A stretch of DNA of 64,000 nt from a virus. The stretch's first letter is position 1, and each line of letters opens with the position of its first letter. The DNA is taken from IMG/VR virus record IMGVR_UViG_3300037010_002425, positions 1-64,000 of that record, one strand, 5' to 3'. The notes beneath the pieces were generated by a model. The model did not search any database and had not been told where the DNA came from. It worked only from the letters and a program-made list of their open reading frames with translations. Shown here in pieces: positions 31,024 through 38,886 of the stretch. The translations under genes were made by a program, and so were the position numbers.

Positions 31024-31687
31024 TCCTGGCAGCTCCGACCGGGGGCGGGGCGTAGAGGTGGAGCGTGTCCCGAATGAGGGCCTCTCGCGCAGCGAACACG
31101 GCAGCCCGGAAAATGTAGTCTTTCACCTGGTCGTGGAACGGAAGCTCCACGTAGGGGAGAAAGCAGGGATGCTCTTTCTTCTCGAAGTCTTTAACGGGGC
31201 CGTATTTCCAGCCCTGCTCCGTCTTCGTCTTGAGCCAGAGTTCGTGGGATTCGCCGGGGCTGTTACCGGCCAGAACGCCGCGAACGCCGATGCGCACGCT
31301 CTCGCGCAGGTCCTCGCGGGTATCCTCCCACGGGCTGTGCGAGTTATCACCCGCTAGGCGGCAGTAGTCTGCGTTGGTCTCGTGCGCGATCGCTGCCAGG
31401 TGTTCGACAACCGCGGGGTGGTACGCGTCAAACACAGCGTGGTCGCCGATAGGACTACTAACGGCGTAGTCGACGGCGGCGCGGACAAAGCAATCCTTGG
31501 CTTCGAGAAGCTTCCGAAATCCGGCAGCTACTTCTGCTCCCGGCTGGGACGTTGGCGGGTGGGCAGCAAGCGCCGCTGCGACAACAGAAAAAAGGCGTGA
31601 CACCGGGGCGATAGACGCCGGCAAGTGCTTGTAAGTAAAGAACTTGAGAATCGGAAAGGTGGCGGTGGAGGCAGCGGGGATGTTCAT
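31016..31687 (-). CDS. RyR-domain protein with N-terminal helical hairpin, 223 aa
   Basis: Residues about 105-195 fit the RyR repeat: an SHSPWEDTRE start, KTEQGWKYGPVKDFEKKEHP (the GWxYGxxxDxxxKxHP signature) and LPYVELPFHDQVKD. In bacteria RyR domains are found with SLOG, TIR and other conflict-system proteins and are predicted to sense nucleotides. The N-terminal part (15-75, FFTYKHLPASIAPVS, then FRKLLEAKDCFVRA) resembles a helical hairpin common in phage proteins and reminiscent of Acb2/Tad1-type hairpins, although I cannot confirm this. A nucleotide-signal sponge or sensor is a reasonable hypothesis. Confidence 0.7.
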   Translation of the reverse strand: MNIPAASTATFPILKFFTYKHLPASIAPVSRLFSVVAAALAAHPPTSQPGAEVAAGFRKLLEAKDCFVRAAVDYAVSSPIGDHAVFDAYHPAVVEHLAAIAHETNADYCRLAGDNSHSPWEDTREDLRESVRIGVRGVLAGNSPGESHELWLKTKTEQGWKYGPVKDFEKKEHPCFLPYVELPFHDQVKDYIFRAAVFAAREALIRDTLHLYAPPPVGAARNG

Positions 31688-31995
31688 TGATGTTCCTTGC
31701 AGCGGACGTTGCAGTTAGAGCGCAGCACCTCGCGGCTATTCGCGTGGAGGATGCAGCTAACAGAGATGAGGCCGCGCAGGTCGGCCTCTCCCATGAAGGT
31801 TTCGCACGTAGTCCCGAGAGGCTCGACCGGGTAGCCCTCCTCGCAGTGGAGTTCGCGCAAGTGTCGGCAGGTGGTTTCTGCCGTTCGAGGAGTCATGCCC
31901 GGTTCTTCCGCCGGGGCACTCGGCGTGCAGGCCGTCGCCACGATGGCGAGCGCACAGATGAGGGCGAGGCGTTCGAAGGCTTGTTGGTGGTTCAT
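31684..31995 (-). CDS. Lipoprotein, 103 aa
   Basis: A signal peptide with hydrophobic core (LALICALAIVATAC) ends in the lipobox Cys23. The mature part has seven Cys after the lipid-anchored one (for example TTCRHLRELHCEEG, NVRCKEH), so it is probably disulphide-bonded outside the cytoplasm. Phage lipoproteins often block receptors or DNA entry of superinfecting phages. Others serve in lysis. The start overlaps the stop codon of the papain-like protease by 4 bases. Confidence 0.75.
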   Translation of the reverse strand: MNHQQAFERLALICALAIVATACTPSAPAEEPGMTPRTAETTCRHLRELHCEEGYPVEPLGTTCETFMGEADLRGLISVSCILHANSREVLRSNCNVRCKEHQ

Positions 31996-32801
31996 CGTTC
32001 TTCCAGCTTTCCAAACGCGCTAAGAGCGTAGAACTCCGCTCCGACCTTTTCGGCCCGCTCTTGAGAGATGAAGTAGAAGCCCTTGTCGCCCCAGCCGGTT
32101 CCCCAGCTGTTAATGCCGCGGTAACAAGGGATACCCCGCGTGTGCTCGACGCCGACAAGGCAGGTGTAGTGCCACCCGAGGACGGTGCCGAGTTCCTTCT
32201 GCCCGATGAAGGATTCGCCGCCAATGTAGTCCTCGAAGTCTCCGTCCACCGGCTGGGCGAACACGACAGGGAGTCCTTTCCACAGGGCGTAGGTGACGTC
32301 CTCGGGCTTGAGCGGGATCGCGTTGGACATGGTAGCCCGCCGATTAGAGAACCCTTTCTGCAGTAGGTCCAGGGGGAGCCGCGCGTTAACGACGTTCGGG
32401 TCGAAGGGGTATTCCTCCTCGTCCACGAAGCCGAACTCTTGAATGAAGCGGAACGCCAGCGCCGGCTGACATCCGCCGTCTTCGAGAGCAGGAAACGAGC
32501 GGTGCTCTTTCGAGCGGCCACCCGCGTAGATAGCGAGCGCGGAAGGGCGAAGTTCGCCCCGCGACATGACGCGCACGGCCTGGGCGATAGCTTGACCGAC
32601 GCACGAGCTAGTGGCCCCCTGGTCGACGATTTCCGGCTCGTAGCCCGCCGGCAACGCGTAGCTGTGCCCGGCAGGGTTGGGGTGGTCGGGGAAGCCAGGG
32701 AAACTCAGGAACGTAGAATACTTCCCGTCGGCTTTCCGCTCAGTGGGCTGGTGCAGGTACGTGTCCCCGCTACGACGAAAGCCGTAGGTTCTAGTAATCA
32801 T
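31992..32801 (-). CDS. Papain-like (C1) cysteine protease, 269 aa
   Basis: Start at ATG 32801 (MITRTYGFRRSG), overlapping the upstream lipoprotein stop codon. The catalytic set is complete: Gln61 and Cys67 in VDQGATSSCVGQ, His211 in LGWHYTCLVG, and Asn231 in GINSWGTGWGDKGFYFIS. There is no obvious signal peptide and no long propeptide. C1 peptidases are uncommon in tailed phages. Possible roles are processing of host or virion proteins, attack on host defence, or lysis. It lies between two lipoprotein genes, which hints at an envelope or host-takeover role. Confidence 0.85.
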   Translation of the reverse strand: MITRTYGFRRSGDTYLHQPTERKADGKYSTFLSFPGFPDHPNPAGHSYALPAGYEPEIVDQGATSSCVGQAIAQAVRVMSRGELRPSALAIYAGGRSKEHRSFPALEDGGCQPALAFRFIQEFGFVDEEEYPFDPNVVNARLPLDLLQKGFSNRRATMSNAIPLKPEDVTYALWKGLPVVFAQPVDGDFEDYIGGESFIGQKELGTVLGWHYTCLVGVEHTRGIPCYRGINSWGTGWGDKGFYFISQERAEKVGAEFYALSAFGKLEER

Positions 32802-33124
32802 CGGTCGGCACCTGCGTCTTTCGGCGTGGCGTGTTCGAGTGCGTATTTCCGCGACGCCGCCCGCGACGTGTTGACGATTTCGCGGAGGTCCGGAAGCAGG
32901 GCGTCCGTGATGTTGCACACTCGGGCGATGGTCGCATCGTCGCTCTCCGCGTTGGCGATAATGCAGATGACGTTCGCCGCATCGAGCGCGGTGTTCGCTG
33001 CTCGCCGATTAGCGGCGGGTGAACAGGCCGCGGAGTACACGGACAAAGCCACGAGGCCGGCCGTCGAGATCAGGATGAACAGGAGGGCTTGCGCTACCGG
33101 CTTTTTCTTCGTTGCAGTGTGCAT
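32798..33124 (-). CDS. Lipoprotein, 108 aa
   Basis: A basic start (ATKKKP) and hydrophobic segment (ALLFILISTAGLVALSVY) lead to the lipobox SAAC with Cys34. The mature domain is helical with two Cys (NVICII, ARVCNIT). The ATG at 33124 follows GAGG within the upstream zinc protein, which it overlaps by 116 bases. A spanin-like or superinfection-exclusion role is possible. No partner spanin is recognised. Confidence 0.7.
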   Translation of the reverse strand: MHTATKKKPVAQALLFILISTAGLVALSVYSAACSPAANRRAANTALDAANVICIIANAESDDATIARVCNITDALLPDLREIVNTSRAASRKYALEHATPKDAGADR

Positions 33125-33383
33125 CTTCGGCCTCTTTCTCTTCTTTGCAGTAGGCGCAGTATTTAGAAAACTGCGCTGTAATAACCTGAGCAGGGAGCAT
33201 TCCCTTCTTCAGGAAGTCTTCGCAGCGAGTCTGGTGCTCGGGGTCTCGGCACTCAGAAGTCGACCACGTGTCGCGGCGGCAGAAGAGGCAGATGCTCGGG
33301 AATCCACCTTCCCGGTACGCCTCAAAGCAGCCTGCGCAGAGTAGTGCGTTCGCGGGGTCCCCGCAGATGGCGCAGGGCTTCAT
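33009..33383 (-). CDS. Zinc-ribbon protein, 124 aa
   Basis: Starts MKPCAICGDPANALLCAGC, with further pairs CLFC and CAYC, giving several likely zinc-binding knuckles in the first 80 residues. The last 45 residues, basic and without Cys except one, are encoded in DNA shared with the start of the lipoprotein gene. The start overlaps the upstream stop codon by 4 bases. Function unknown. Confidence 0.6.
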   Translation of the reverse strand: MKPCAICGDPANALLCAGCFEAYREGGFPSICLFCRRDTWSTSECRDPEHQTRCEDFLKKGMLPAQVITAQFSKYCAYCKEEKEAEDAHCNEEKAGSASPPVHPDLDGRPRGFVRVLRGLFTRR

Positions 33384-33859
33384 AGCGAGGGGCCGCTAGC
33401 CTTCTTGTGGGGGCGCGGCACCTCCTCGACGCCCGACGCCCGAACGCGCTCCAGGGATTCCTCGGCAGCTGCCCGCACGGCGGCAAAAGGGTCCTCGGCG
33501 AACACCCCCGCCCCCGTCAGGGTGCTGCGTACGGAGTCGTTAATGCGTCCCTGTTTCAACGCGAGGCGTTCGAGTCGCACGATGTTCGCCATCAACACCG
33601 CGTAGCCGGCGAGGTCAAGGTACGGGTCTTCGTTGTCGAAGCTTTCGTCGTTCGCAATGCGGGCGAGCTTATCCATGATGCGCTGCGCGAACAGCACCTT
33701 CATGAGCGTCAGCACGGGAACGCTGACGAAGATTTTCGCTAGGGCATACGGAGCTTGTCGAACGCTGTCCCCGTAGGAGGCGTTCTTTAGCTTGAGCGTG
33801 GTACCCAGATCGGCAAGAAATTCGTCGATTCCAGTAACGGCGGTGATGGCGGTGGTCAT
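33380..33859 (-). CDS. DUF1599-like (nucleotide modification associated) protein, 159 aa
   Basis: The core (about 10-100) matches the DUF1599/Nmad1 pattern: LKLKNASYGDS, then a helix ending IMDKLARIAN, then EDPYLDLAGYAVLMANI. This all-helical family resembles MazG-type folds and has been linked by gene context to modified-nucleotide metabolism in phages. The C-terminal 40 residues are variable. It could help to shape nucleotide pools for the deazaguanine-modified genome, but the genes are far apart and this is inference. Confidence 0.7.
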   Translation of the reverse strand: MTTAITAVTGIDEFLADLGTTLKLKNASYGDSVRQAPYALAKIFVSVPVLTLMKVLFAQRIMDKLARIANDESFDNEDPYLDLAGYAVLMANIVRLERLALKQGRINDSVRSTLTGAGVFAEDPFAAVRAAAEESLERVRASGVEEVPRPHKKASGPSL

Positions 33860-34248
33860 TCGGGCCTCTTCGGTTTAGGGGGCGGGGCGTCGATAACATA
33901 GAAGAACCGCTGTGTAGCCCCGATTAGGAGCGTGACGTTCAGCCTTCCTCGTTTGCTTCGGCACCGGCTCATTAGCGCTTCCAGGGCGACAAGCTGTTTC
34001 CGCGAGTAGTAGCGAGAGCAGCGCTTGTCGTTAGGAAGTTTCCAGAGAGACGGGGGGAATCCCCGTTTCTCCAGCTTGTAGATGCGCTCGTAGGGCATCC
34101 CGAGCACGTGAGAGAGCGCAGACACCGGGAACAGGTCCAGGTCTACGCCCTCGACGAGCGCCGAGTACCCTTTGAACGTCTTCGCCTGGCCGGTAGGTGA
34201 CGTAAGTGTCAGCTCTTCAGCCAGGCGGAATCTCTTAGAAGGTTCCAT
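33856..34248 (-). CDS. Putative winged-helix DNA-binding protein, 130 aa
   Basis: Residues about 40-95 look like a MerR-type winged helix: VSALSHVLGMPYERIYKLEKRG (helix, turn, recognition helix), then a wing containing RYYSRKQLVAL. A possible transcription or packaging regulator. The ATG overlaps the UvsW-like helicase stop codon (TAATG). The C-terminus is basic and Pro-rich. Confidence 0.6.
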   Translation of the reverse strand: MEPSKRFRLAEELTLTSPTGQAKTFKGYSALVEGVDLDLFPVSALSHVLGMPYERIYKLEKRGFPPSLWKLPNDKRCSRYYSRKQLVALEALMSRCRSKRGRLNVTLLIGATQRFFYVIDAPPPKPKRPE

Positions 34249-35693
34249 TAGTAATTCAGAGTCGCATTAGGGTCAATATTGCGAATAGCAAGCTTCATTG
34301 CCTCGCCCATGCGGCGGAGGCTACTAGTCGCATTGTGGTTATAGACGACCACAATGGGCGCAGCCTTTCCCTCGACGACGCGCTCGATGCGGCCCACGGC
34401 CTGGCGGAGGAAACCTTCGTCCTTCGAGGGCCACAACAGAAAGAGACAGTCGAGCCGCTCGACGTCTAGTGCCTTGTAGCCAATCTTGTCAGTAACGAGG
34501 AGCACCTGGTGCTTCAGCGCTTCGAGGCGCTCTTTCTTGGTGACGTTGCCGATGATTAGTCCGGCGTCCACGCCCTGCTTTAGAAGCTCCTCGTGGAGAA
34601 ACGAGAGCTGCCCCGTGCGGCATCCCAGCACGAACACCTGCCGCCCCGCCTTCGTCGCCGAGAGCACGTCTTTCAGGATGCGTTCGTTCCAGATGGGGGA
34701 CTTCGACGCAAACGTGTCATAGCGCGGGCGAAGCAGCATCTTCCGCGCCGGCCGGCCACCGTACGCCTTGACGGTTCGGTAGCAGCGCTCCTCTACGCCA
34801 TTGGCGAGGATGTTTCCGATGCTTCTAAAGTACCACGTCGAGCTTTGGTGCCGGTCGATGTTCACGTACGACGGCTGCATTCCGCCCGTGTGGAGCATGT
34901 ACACAGGATGCAGGTCGTCTAGCCGCTCTGGCGTCGCCGTTAGTGCGAGCCGGCGAGCCGGAAACCTGGGCGGTACAAGCGAAAAGCCGGGAGCGCCGAG
35001 AACGTGGGCCTCGTCGAAGATGACAAGGCCGAATTGAGAGCACCATTCGTCGGTAAGCTGTCCGTCTCGGTTCCGCGCTGCGAGGGTCTGCACCATGGCC
35101 ACGGTGAGGTGCTCGCCGATAGTGTCTTTCTTGCCTTGAACGGTGCCCGTTGCCTTCGCAGTCTCTTCGCCGAAGATGGCGCCGATTTCCCGCTTCCATT
35201 GGTCAAGGATGGCGTCCCGGTCCACGACTACCAGCGTCTTTAGCTTCAGCCTCGCCGCGTAGAGCAAAGCCAACGTCGTCTTCCCGCGGCCGCATCCCAG
35301 ACAGAGAAGCTGGTCGGGGTCCTCCCAGTCCACCAACGCCTGAAACGGCTCCGCCTGGTGGCTGCGCATCTCTCGTTGCGGCGTCGGCCAGTCTTCGAGC
35401 ACTTCCTCGTTTCCCCAGCCCTCAACGTCAAAACGCGGCGTGATGCCTTTCCGCAGGTAGCGGGAGACCTCAACGCCGCGCGGCAGGAAGACGTAGTCTT
35501 TCCCGTTAACGGTTTCGATGTACGCAACGCAGACGTTCGGGTCGACGGGCTTCTCCCCTTTGCGGGGCGGATTCAGCTCCGCCTGCTTCACCGCGTTTGC
35601 GTCGACGAACGTAAGGTCGGCCTCGATTAGCTCCTCGTCCGCCCACGCACGGGGGATCTTCCAGTGGTTTCCGTAGATAATGGCCTCAATCAT
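34248..35693 (-). CDS. Superfamily 2 helicase, UvsW/XPB-like, 481 aa
   Basis: An ATP-dependent DNA helicase or branch-migration enzyme. Walker A is GCGRGKTT at 133-140, motif II FDEAH near 227, motif III LTATPERLD near 250, and motif VI QAVGRIERVV near 433. The N-terminal 100 residues form a damage-recognition-like extension. Length and motif spacing fit phage T4 UvsW-like proteins, which restart stalled forks and drive recombination-dependent replication with a RecA-like partner, here encoded at 20.5 kb. First gene of the replication side after the virion module. Confidence 0.85.
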   Translation of the reverse strand: MIEAIIYGNHWKIPRAWADEELIEADLTFVDANAVKQAELNPPRKGEKPVDPNVCVAYIETVNGKDYVFLPRGVEVSRYLRKGITPRFDVEGWGNEEVLEDWPTPQREMRSHQAEPFQALVDWEDPDQLLCLGCGRGKTTLALLYAARLKLKTLVVVDRDAILDQWKREIGAIFGEETAKATGTVQGKKDTIGEHLTVAMVQTLAARNRDGQLTDEWCSQFGLVIFDEAHVLGAPGFSLVPPRFPARRLALTATPERLDDLHPVYMLHTGGMQPSYVNIDRHQSSTWYFRSIGNILANGVEERCYRTVKAYGGRPARKMLLRPRYDTFASKSPIWNERILKDVLSATKAGRQVFVLGCRTGQLSFLHEELLKQGVDAGLIIGNVTKKERLEALKHQVLLVTDKIGYKALDVERLDCLFLLWPSKDEGFLRQAVGRIERVVEGKAAPIVVVYNHNATSSLRRMGEAMKLAIRNIDPNATLNY

Positions 35694-35728
35694 GCGGCCA
35701 GTATTGCAGGATGCGCTGGAATGGTCAA

Positions 35729-36364
35729 TCAGGCGATCGGCAGGGAGACGGTCGGCTGATAAAGCGACAACTGCTTCCCAGCAAGCTCGCGTGCAGACAG
35801 CACGTTAATGGGACCGGGCTCGTCGGGCACGGTGAAGTCAAACGAGATGTTCGCATCGGGAATCTCGACGTGCAGCCGGGTCCCGCGGAGCACCTCCGCC
35901 TCCCAGTAGCCCCGGTCGTCGGGATAGAAGGTTCGTTCCGCCGGCAAGCGCACAACCTTGTCGGGCCTCGTCCCCGATTCTCCGCCGAAAGAGGTCGTCT
36001 GGTCTCCGAGTGCCTGGCGATAGGAGATAACTACGCTAGACGCCGGGTCTACGGCGCCGAACGGGTCCATCAGGTAGCCGACAAGTAGGCAGAAACCCGG
36101 AAGCTCGGGAGGGGAAACGACGATAACGGGGTCGCTGTCTCCGGCCTCGCCGGCGGCGATAATACGGTAGATGTCACCGGGCGTTCCGAGCGTGTCCGTG
36201 TGCGCGTAGGTGCGGCTCTCGGTGTCGTAGTTGGCGCCCGTCGGGTCGCGCAAGATGGTGGCGAGGGAGGTGTAGTTGAGCCCGCCGTCGGTCGACCTTT
36301 CGATTCGGTACGATTGCGCCGTCTCGTCGGTCCCGTCCCATCGCAAAGTGTGGTTAGTAGCCAT
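35729..36364 (-). CDS. Fibronectin-type-III-like virion protein, 211 aa
   Basis: The first 85 residues look like a fibronectin type III domain (LRWDGTDETAQSYRIERSTDGG, then YRIIAAGEAGDSDP). The second half is beta-rich (PDDRGYWEAEVLRGTRLHVEI). It lies directly after the long repeat fibre gene (1-base stop/start overlap), so it is probably a tail-fibre tip, attachment or decoration protein. No membrane or enzymatic motif. Confidence 0.65.
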   Translation of the reverse strand: MATNHTLRWDGTDETAQSYRIERSTDGGLNYTSLATILRDPTGANYDTESRTYAHTDTLGTPGDIYRIIAAGEAGDSDPVIVVSPPELPGFCLLVGYLMDPFGAVDPASSVVISYRQALGDQTTSFGGESGTRPDKVVRLPAERTFYPDDRGYWEAEVLRGTRLHVEIPDANISFDFTVPDEPGPINVLSARELAGKQLSLYQPTVSLPIA

Positions 36365-38886
36365 TACCTCTTCTCCGGTTTCTTCTGCGTGGCGCTGGAA
36401 AGGTGCACGATGGTTAGTCGCGGCCGATTCTGGGTTTCTGTGGTGATAGTAACGTCAACGCTGGGAGCTTTCTGCTGCCCAGGAGCGAGCACTCGGACGT
36501 CTTTAGCGGGACGCTGCCTGACGGAGAAGTCCGGCGCCCGGCCAGCAGAGCGGAAGCCAGAGAGGACGGCGACAACCGTACCCAGGTGGGCGAGCCCGCC
36601 AGCCGCCGCAGCTGTAAGAGCCTGAAGTGAGGAGTCGCCGACGCCCACAAACGCTATAGAGGCAAACGCCGAAGAGCGGAACGACGAGAACGCCACAGTG
36701 CCGGCACCTGAGAAGGTTAGAAGTCCCGTAGCGCTGCCGACGAAAGCCACGAGGTTAGTCGCCGCCGTCCCCGTGATGGGGAGCAGTGCCGCAGCGACAC
36801 CGGTTGCTTGGAGCTGCCTTAGCGAGCTGGTCCCGGTTGCTGAGAAAGTCTCCGCGCCGGCGGATGTTCCCGCGAAGGGGGACAGAACAGAGCTTCCCGT
36901 AGCCGAGTATCCCCAAGCACCTGCCGCGGTAGCGGTAAACGAGCACAGAGTGCCGCTCCCGATAGCAGAAAACGCCTCCGATCCGGTACCCGAGCTAGCG
37001 AGCGCAATGCTGCTGGTGGTGGTGCCGGAGAAGGCTTCTGCGCCAGCAGCGCTATTAGCGAGGGGCTGAAGAACACCGGCCCCCGTAGCCGCGAAGGTCT
37101 CCGCAGCGTTTCCGCTAGAAGCGAAAGAGCGAAGCGTTCCGCTCGCCGTTGCCGAGAAGACGAGTGACGCCGCGCCGCTAGAGGCGAAAGCTACAGAAGA
37201 CGCCGCCGTGCCTGTGAACGCCTCTGAGCCCGCCGCGCTGCTAGCAAAAGAGGCCAGAGCCGAGGCACACGAGCCGCTTGTGCCGGCCAGAGAGCTACCC
37301 GTCGCATCCGAGGCGAAAGGCTGCAACGCGCTAACGCACGTCGCCGAAAAGGTCTCGAAAGCTGTTGCGCTAGAGGCAGGGCTTTGGAGCGCACCTGCAG
37401 CCGTCGCCGAGAACGTTTCCGCTCCTGTAGCTGCGCTGGCGAAAGAAGCGCACGTGCCGGTCGCCGTTCCGGAAAACGTTTCTGCGCCCGTACCAGCCGA
37501 AGCCAGCGAGCGCGTCGTGCCCGTAGCCGTTGCGCTGAATGTCTCCGCCCCGGCTCCTGCGCTAGCAAACCTAGAGACGGCTGCTGTACAGGTTGCCGAG
37601 AAAGTCTCGGCACCGGTCCCGCTAGAGGCAAACGGAGACACAGCACCGCTACAAGTCCCGGTGATAGGCAGAAGCGCAGTCGCCGTGCCTGCCGACGCAA
37701 ACGGGGAGACAGCCCCGCCGCCGCTACCACTGAAAGTCTCTACGCCAGTAGCCGCGGAAGCAAAAGAGGCGCACGTCCCTGAGGCTGTAGCAGAGAAGGT
37801 TTCTGCTCCCGTTCCGCTACTTGCGAAGAGCTGCACAGCCCCGGCCGCCGTTGCGGAAAAGGCGAGAGTGGCGGCAGCGCTAGAAGCCAGAGGCCGCACG
37901 GCACCCGAGGCTGTTGCCGTAAACGCTTCCGTCCCCGAAGCGCTAGAGGCTAGGCTAGAAACAGCGCCAGAGCCCGTGCCAGAGAAAAGCTCGGAGCCGC
38001 TAACGACGCTGGCGAACGGGGTGAGCGCACCGGAGGCGGTCCCCGTCACGGGAGAGGCAGCGGTAAAGCGTCCCCAGTAGGTGATCCAGGCGGTAGCCTG
38101 GCTATCGTCAATAGCTTCGTACCCAATCCACAGGGAGGCCAGTTGTGTCGCCGTGGCGTAGGACGAGAGCGCCAGGCCGGAGTATCCGATAGACAGCTGG
38201 CTAGCTGGGAACTCGGGGCGGATAGTTAGAGCTGCGGATTCAACCCACGCCCCGGCCCCGACGCGAATGCCAATCTTGTAGCCGCCCGAGCTTTTGCGCT
38301 GCCCGCGGATAAACACCGAGCTATAGGTGCCAAGAGGGAGCGTCTGGCTAACGCTAACGAAGCCGTCTACGGCGTTGCCAATAGTCAGGTAGATAGTAGC
38401 TACCCCACCGTTCTGGCGCACGTTTACGTAGAGCCCGTAGCCTGCCGCCGAGGCGACGATGGGCTCGTTCTCGTAGCTAGTAACGCTGTTAGTAGAAGAG
38501 GAGGTAACCTTCAGGTACATCCCGAGCGAGAACTCGGGGCCCGGCAGAAACACGTTTTGCGAATCGAGCGTAATGACGCCGCCCATCCCGCTAATGTTGG
38601 CGGCGTGGTAGGCGCCTAGCGCGTCTCCAACGGAAAAAGCACCGCCAAAGGCAGTGCTGTCTACGGGGTGGAGCTTGGAGCCGCCTGCAACGGAGTTTTT
38701 CCCGCTCCAGACAGCGCCAGTGATGTTCTCGGCATCTTCAACCCACAGCGAGAGGCGCGCTTTCGGCGCACCGGATACGAGTGCCTGAAAAGGGAGCGCC
38801 CGACGCGGAAGGTCAAAGACCGCACGCCGAGGCCACGTTAGAGGCAGACGCCTCGCCGGGGAGTTGAAGAGGTCGATAGTTCTCAT
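36364..38886 (-). CDS. Tail fibre with about 22 copies of a 21-residue repeat, 840 aa
   Basis: Residues 1-275 contain a lectin/concanavalin-like domain (SLWVEDAENITGAVWSG; FSLGMYLKV; VFIRGQRKSSGGYKIGIR). From about 284 to 755 comes a regular repeat of consensus SGAvspFASsgtGaETFSATa, 21 residues with a few 20- and 23-residue variants. The Ala/Ser/Gly/Thr content with one aromatic every 10-11 residues suggests a beta-solenoid or triple beta-helix fibre. The C-terminal 85 residues are basic and polar. Probably a host-recognition or surface fibre. Repeat number is likely to vary. Confidence 0.75.
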   Translation of the reverse strand: MRTIDLFNSPARRLPLTWPRRAVFDLPRRALPFQALVSGAPKARLSLWVEDAENITGAVWSGKNSVAGGSKLHPVDSTAFGGAFSVGDALGAYHAANISGMGGVITLDSQNVFLPGPEFSLGMYLKVTSSSTNSVTSYENEPIVASAAGYGLYVNVRQNGGVATIYLTIGNAVDGFVSVSQTLPLGTYSSVFIRGQRKSSGGYKIGIRVGAGAWVESAALTIRPEFPASQLSIGYSGLALSSYATATQLASLWIGYEAIDDSQATAWITYWGRFTAASPVTGTASGALTPFASVVSGSELFSGTGSGAVSSLASSASGTEAFTATASGAVRPLASSAAATLAFSATAAGAVQLFASSGTGAETFSATASGTCASFASAATGVETFSGSGGGAVSPFASAGTATALLPITGTCSGAVSPFASSGTGAETFSATCTAAVSRFASAGAGAETFSATATGTTRSLASAGTGAETFSGTATGTCASFASAATGAETFSATAAGALQSPASSATAFETFSATCVSALQPFASDATGSSLAGTSGSCASALASFASSAAGSEAFTGTAASSVAFASSGAASLVFSATASGTLRSFASSGNAAETFAATGAGVLQPLANSAAGAEAFSGTTTSSIALASSGTGSEAFSAIGSGTLCSFTATAAGAWGYSATGSSVLSPFAGTSAGAETFSATGTSSLRQLQATGVAAALLPITGTAATNLVAFVGSATGLLTFSGAGTVAFSSFRSSAFASIAFVGVGDSSLQALTAAAAGGLAHLGTVVAVLSGFRSAGRAPDFSVRQRPAKDVRVLAPGQQKAPSVDVTITTETQNRPRLTIVHLSSATQKKPEKR
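36620..38040. repeat. 63-base tandem repeat array inside the fibre gene
   Basis: The DNA behind the 21-residue protein repeat: about 22 units of 63 bases, imperfect at the base level. The longest plus-strand shadow frames of this area come from the repeat and are not genes. Confidence 0.75.

Noticed and set aside
36620-38040. CRISPR-like repetition
   Set aside because: The repeat is continuous, has no unique spacers and keeps one reading frame as a 21-residue protein repeat.
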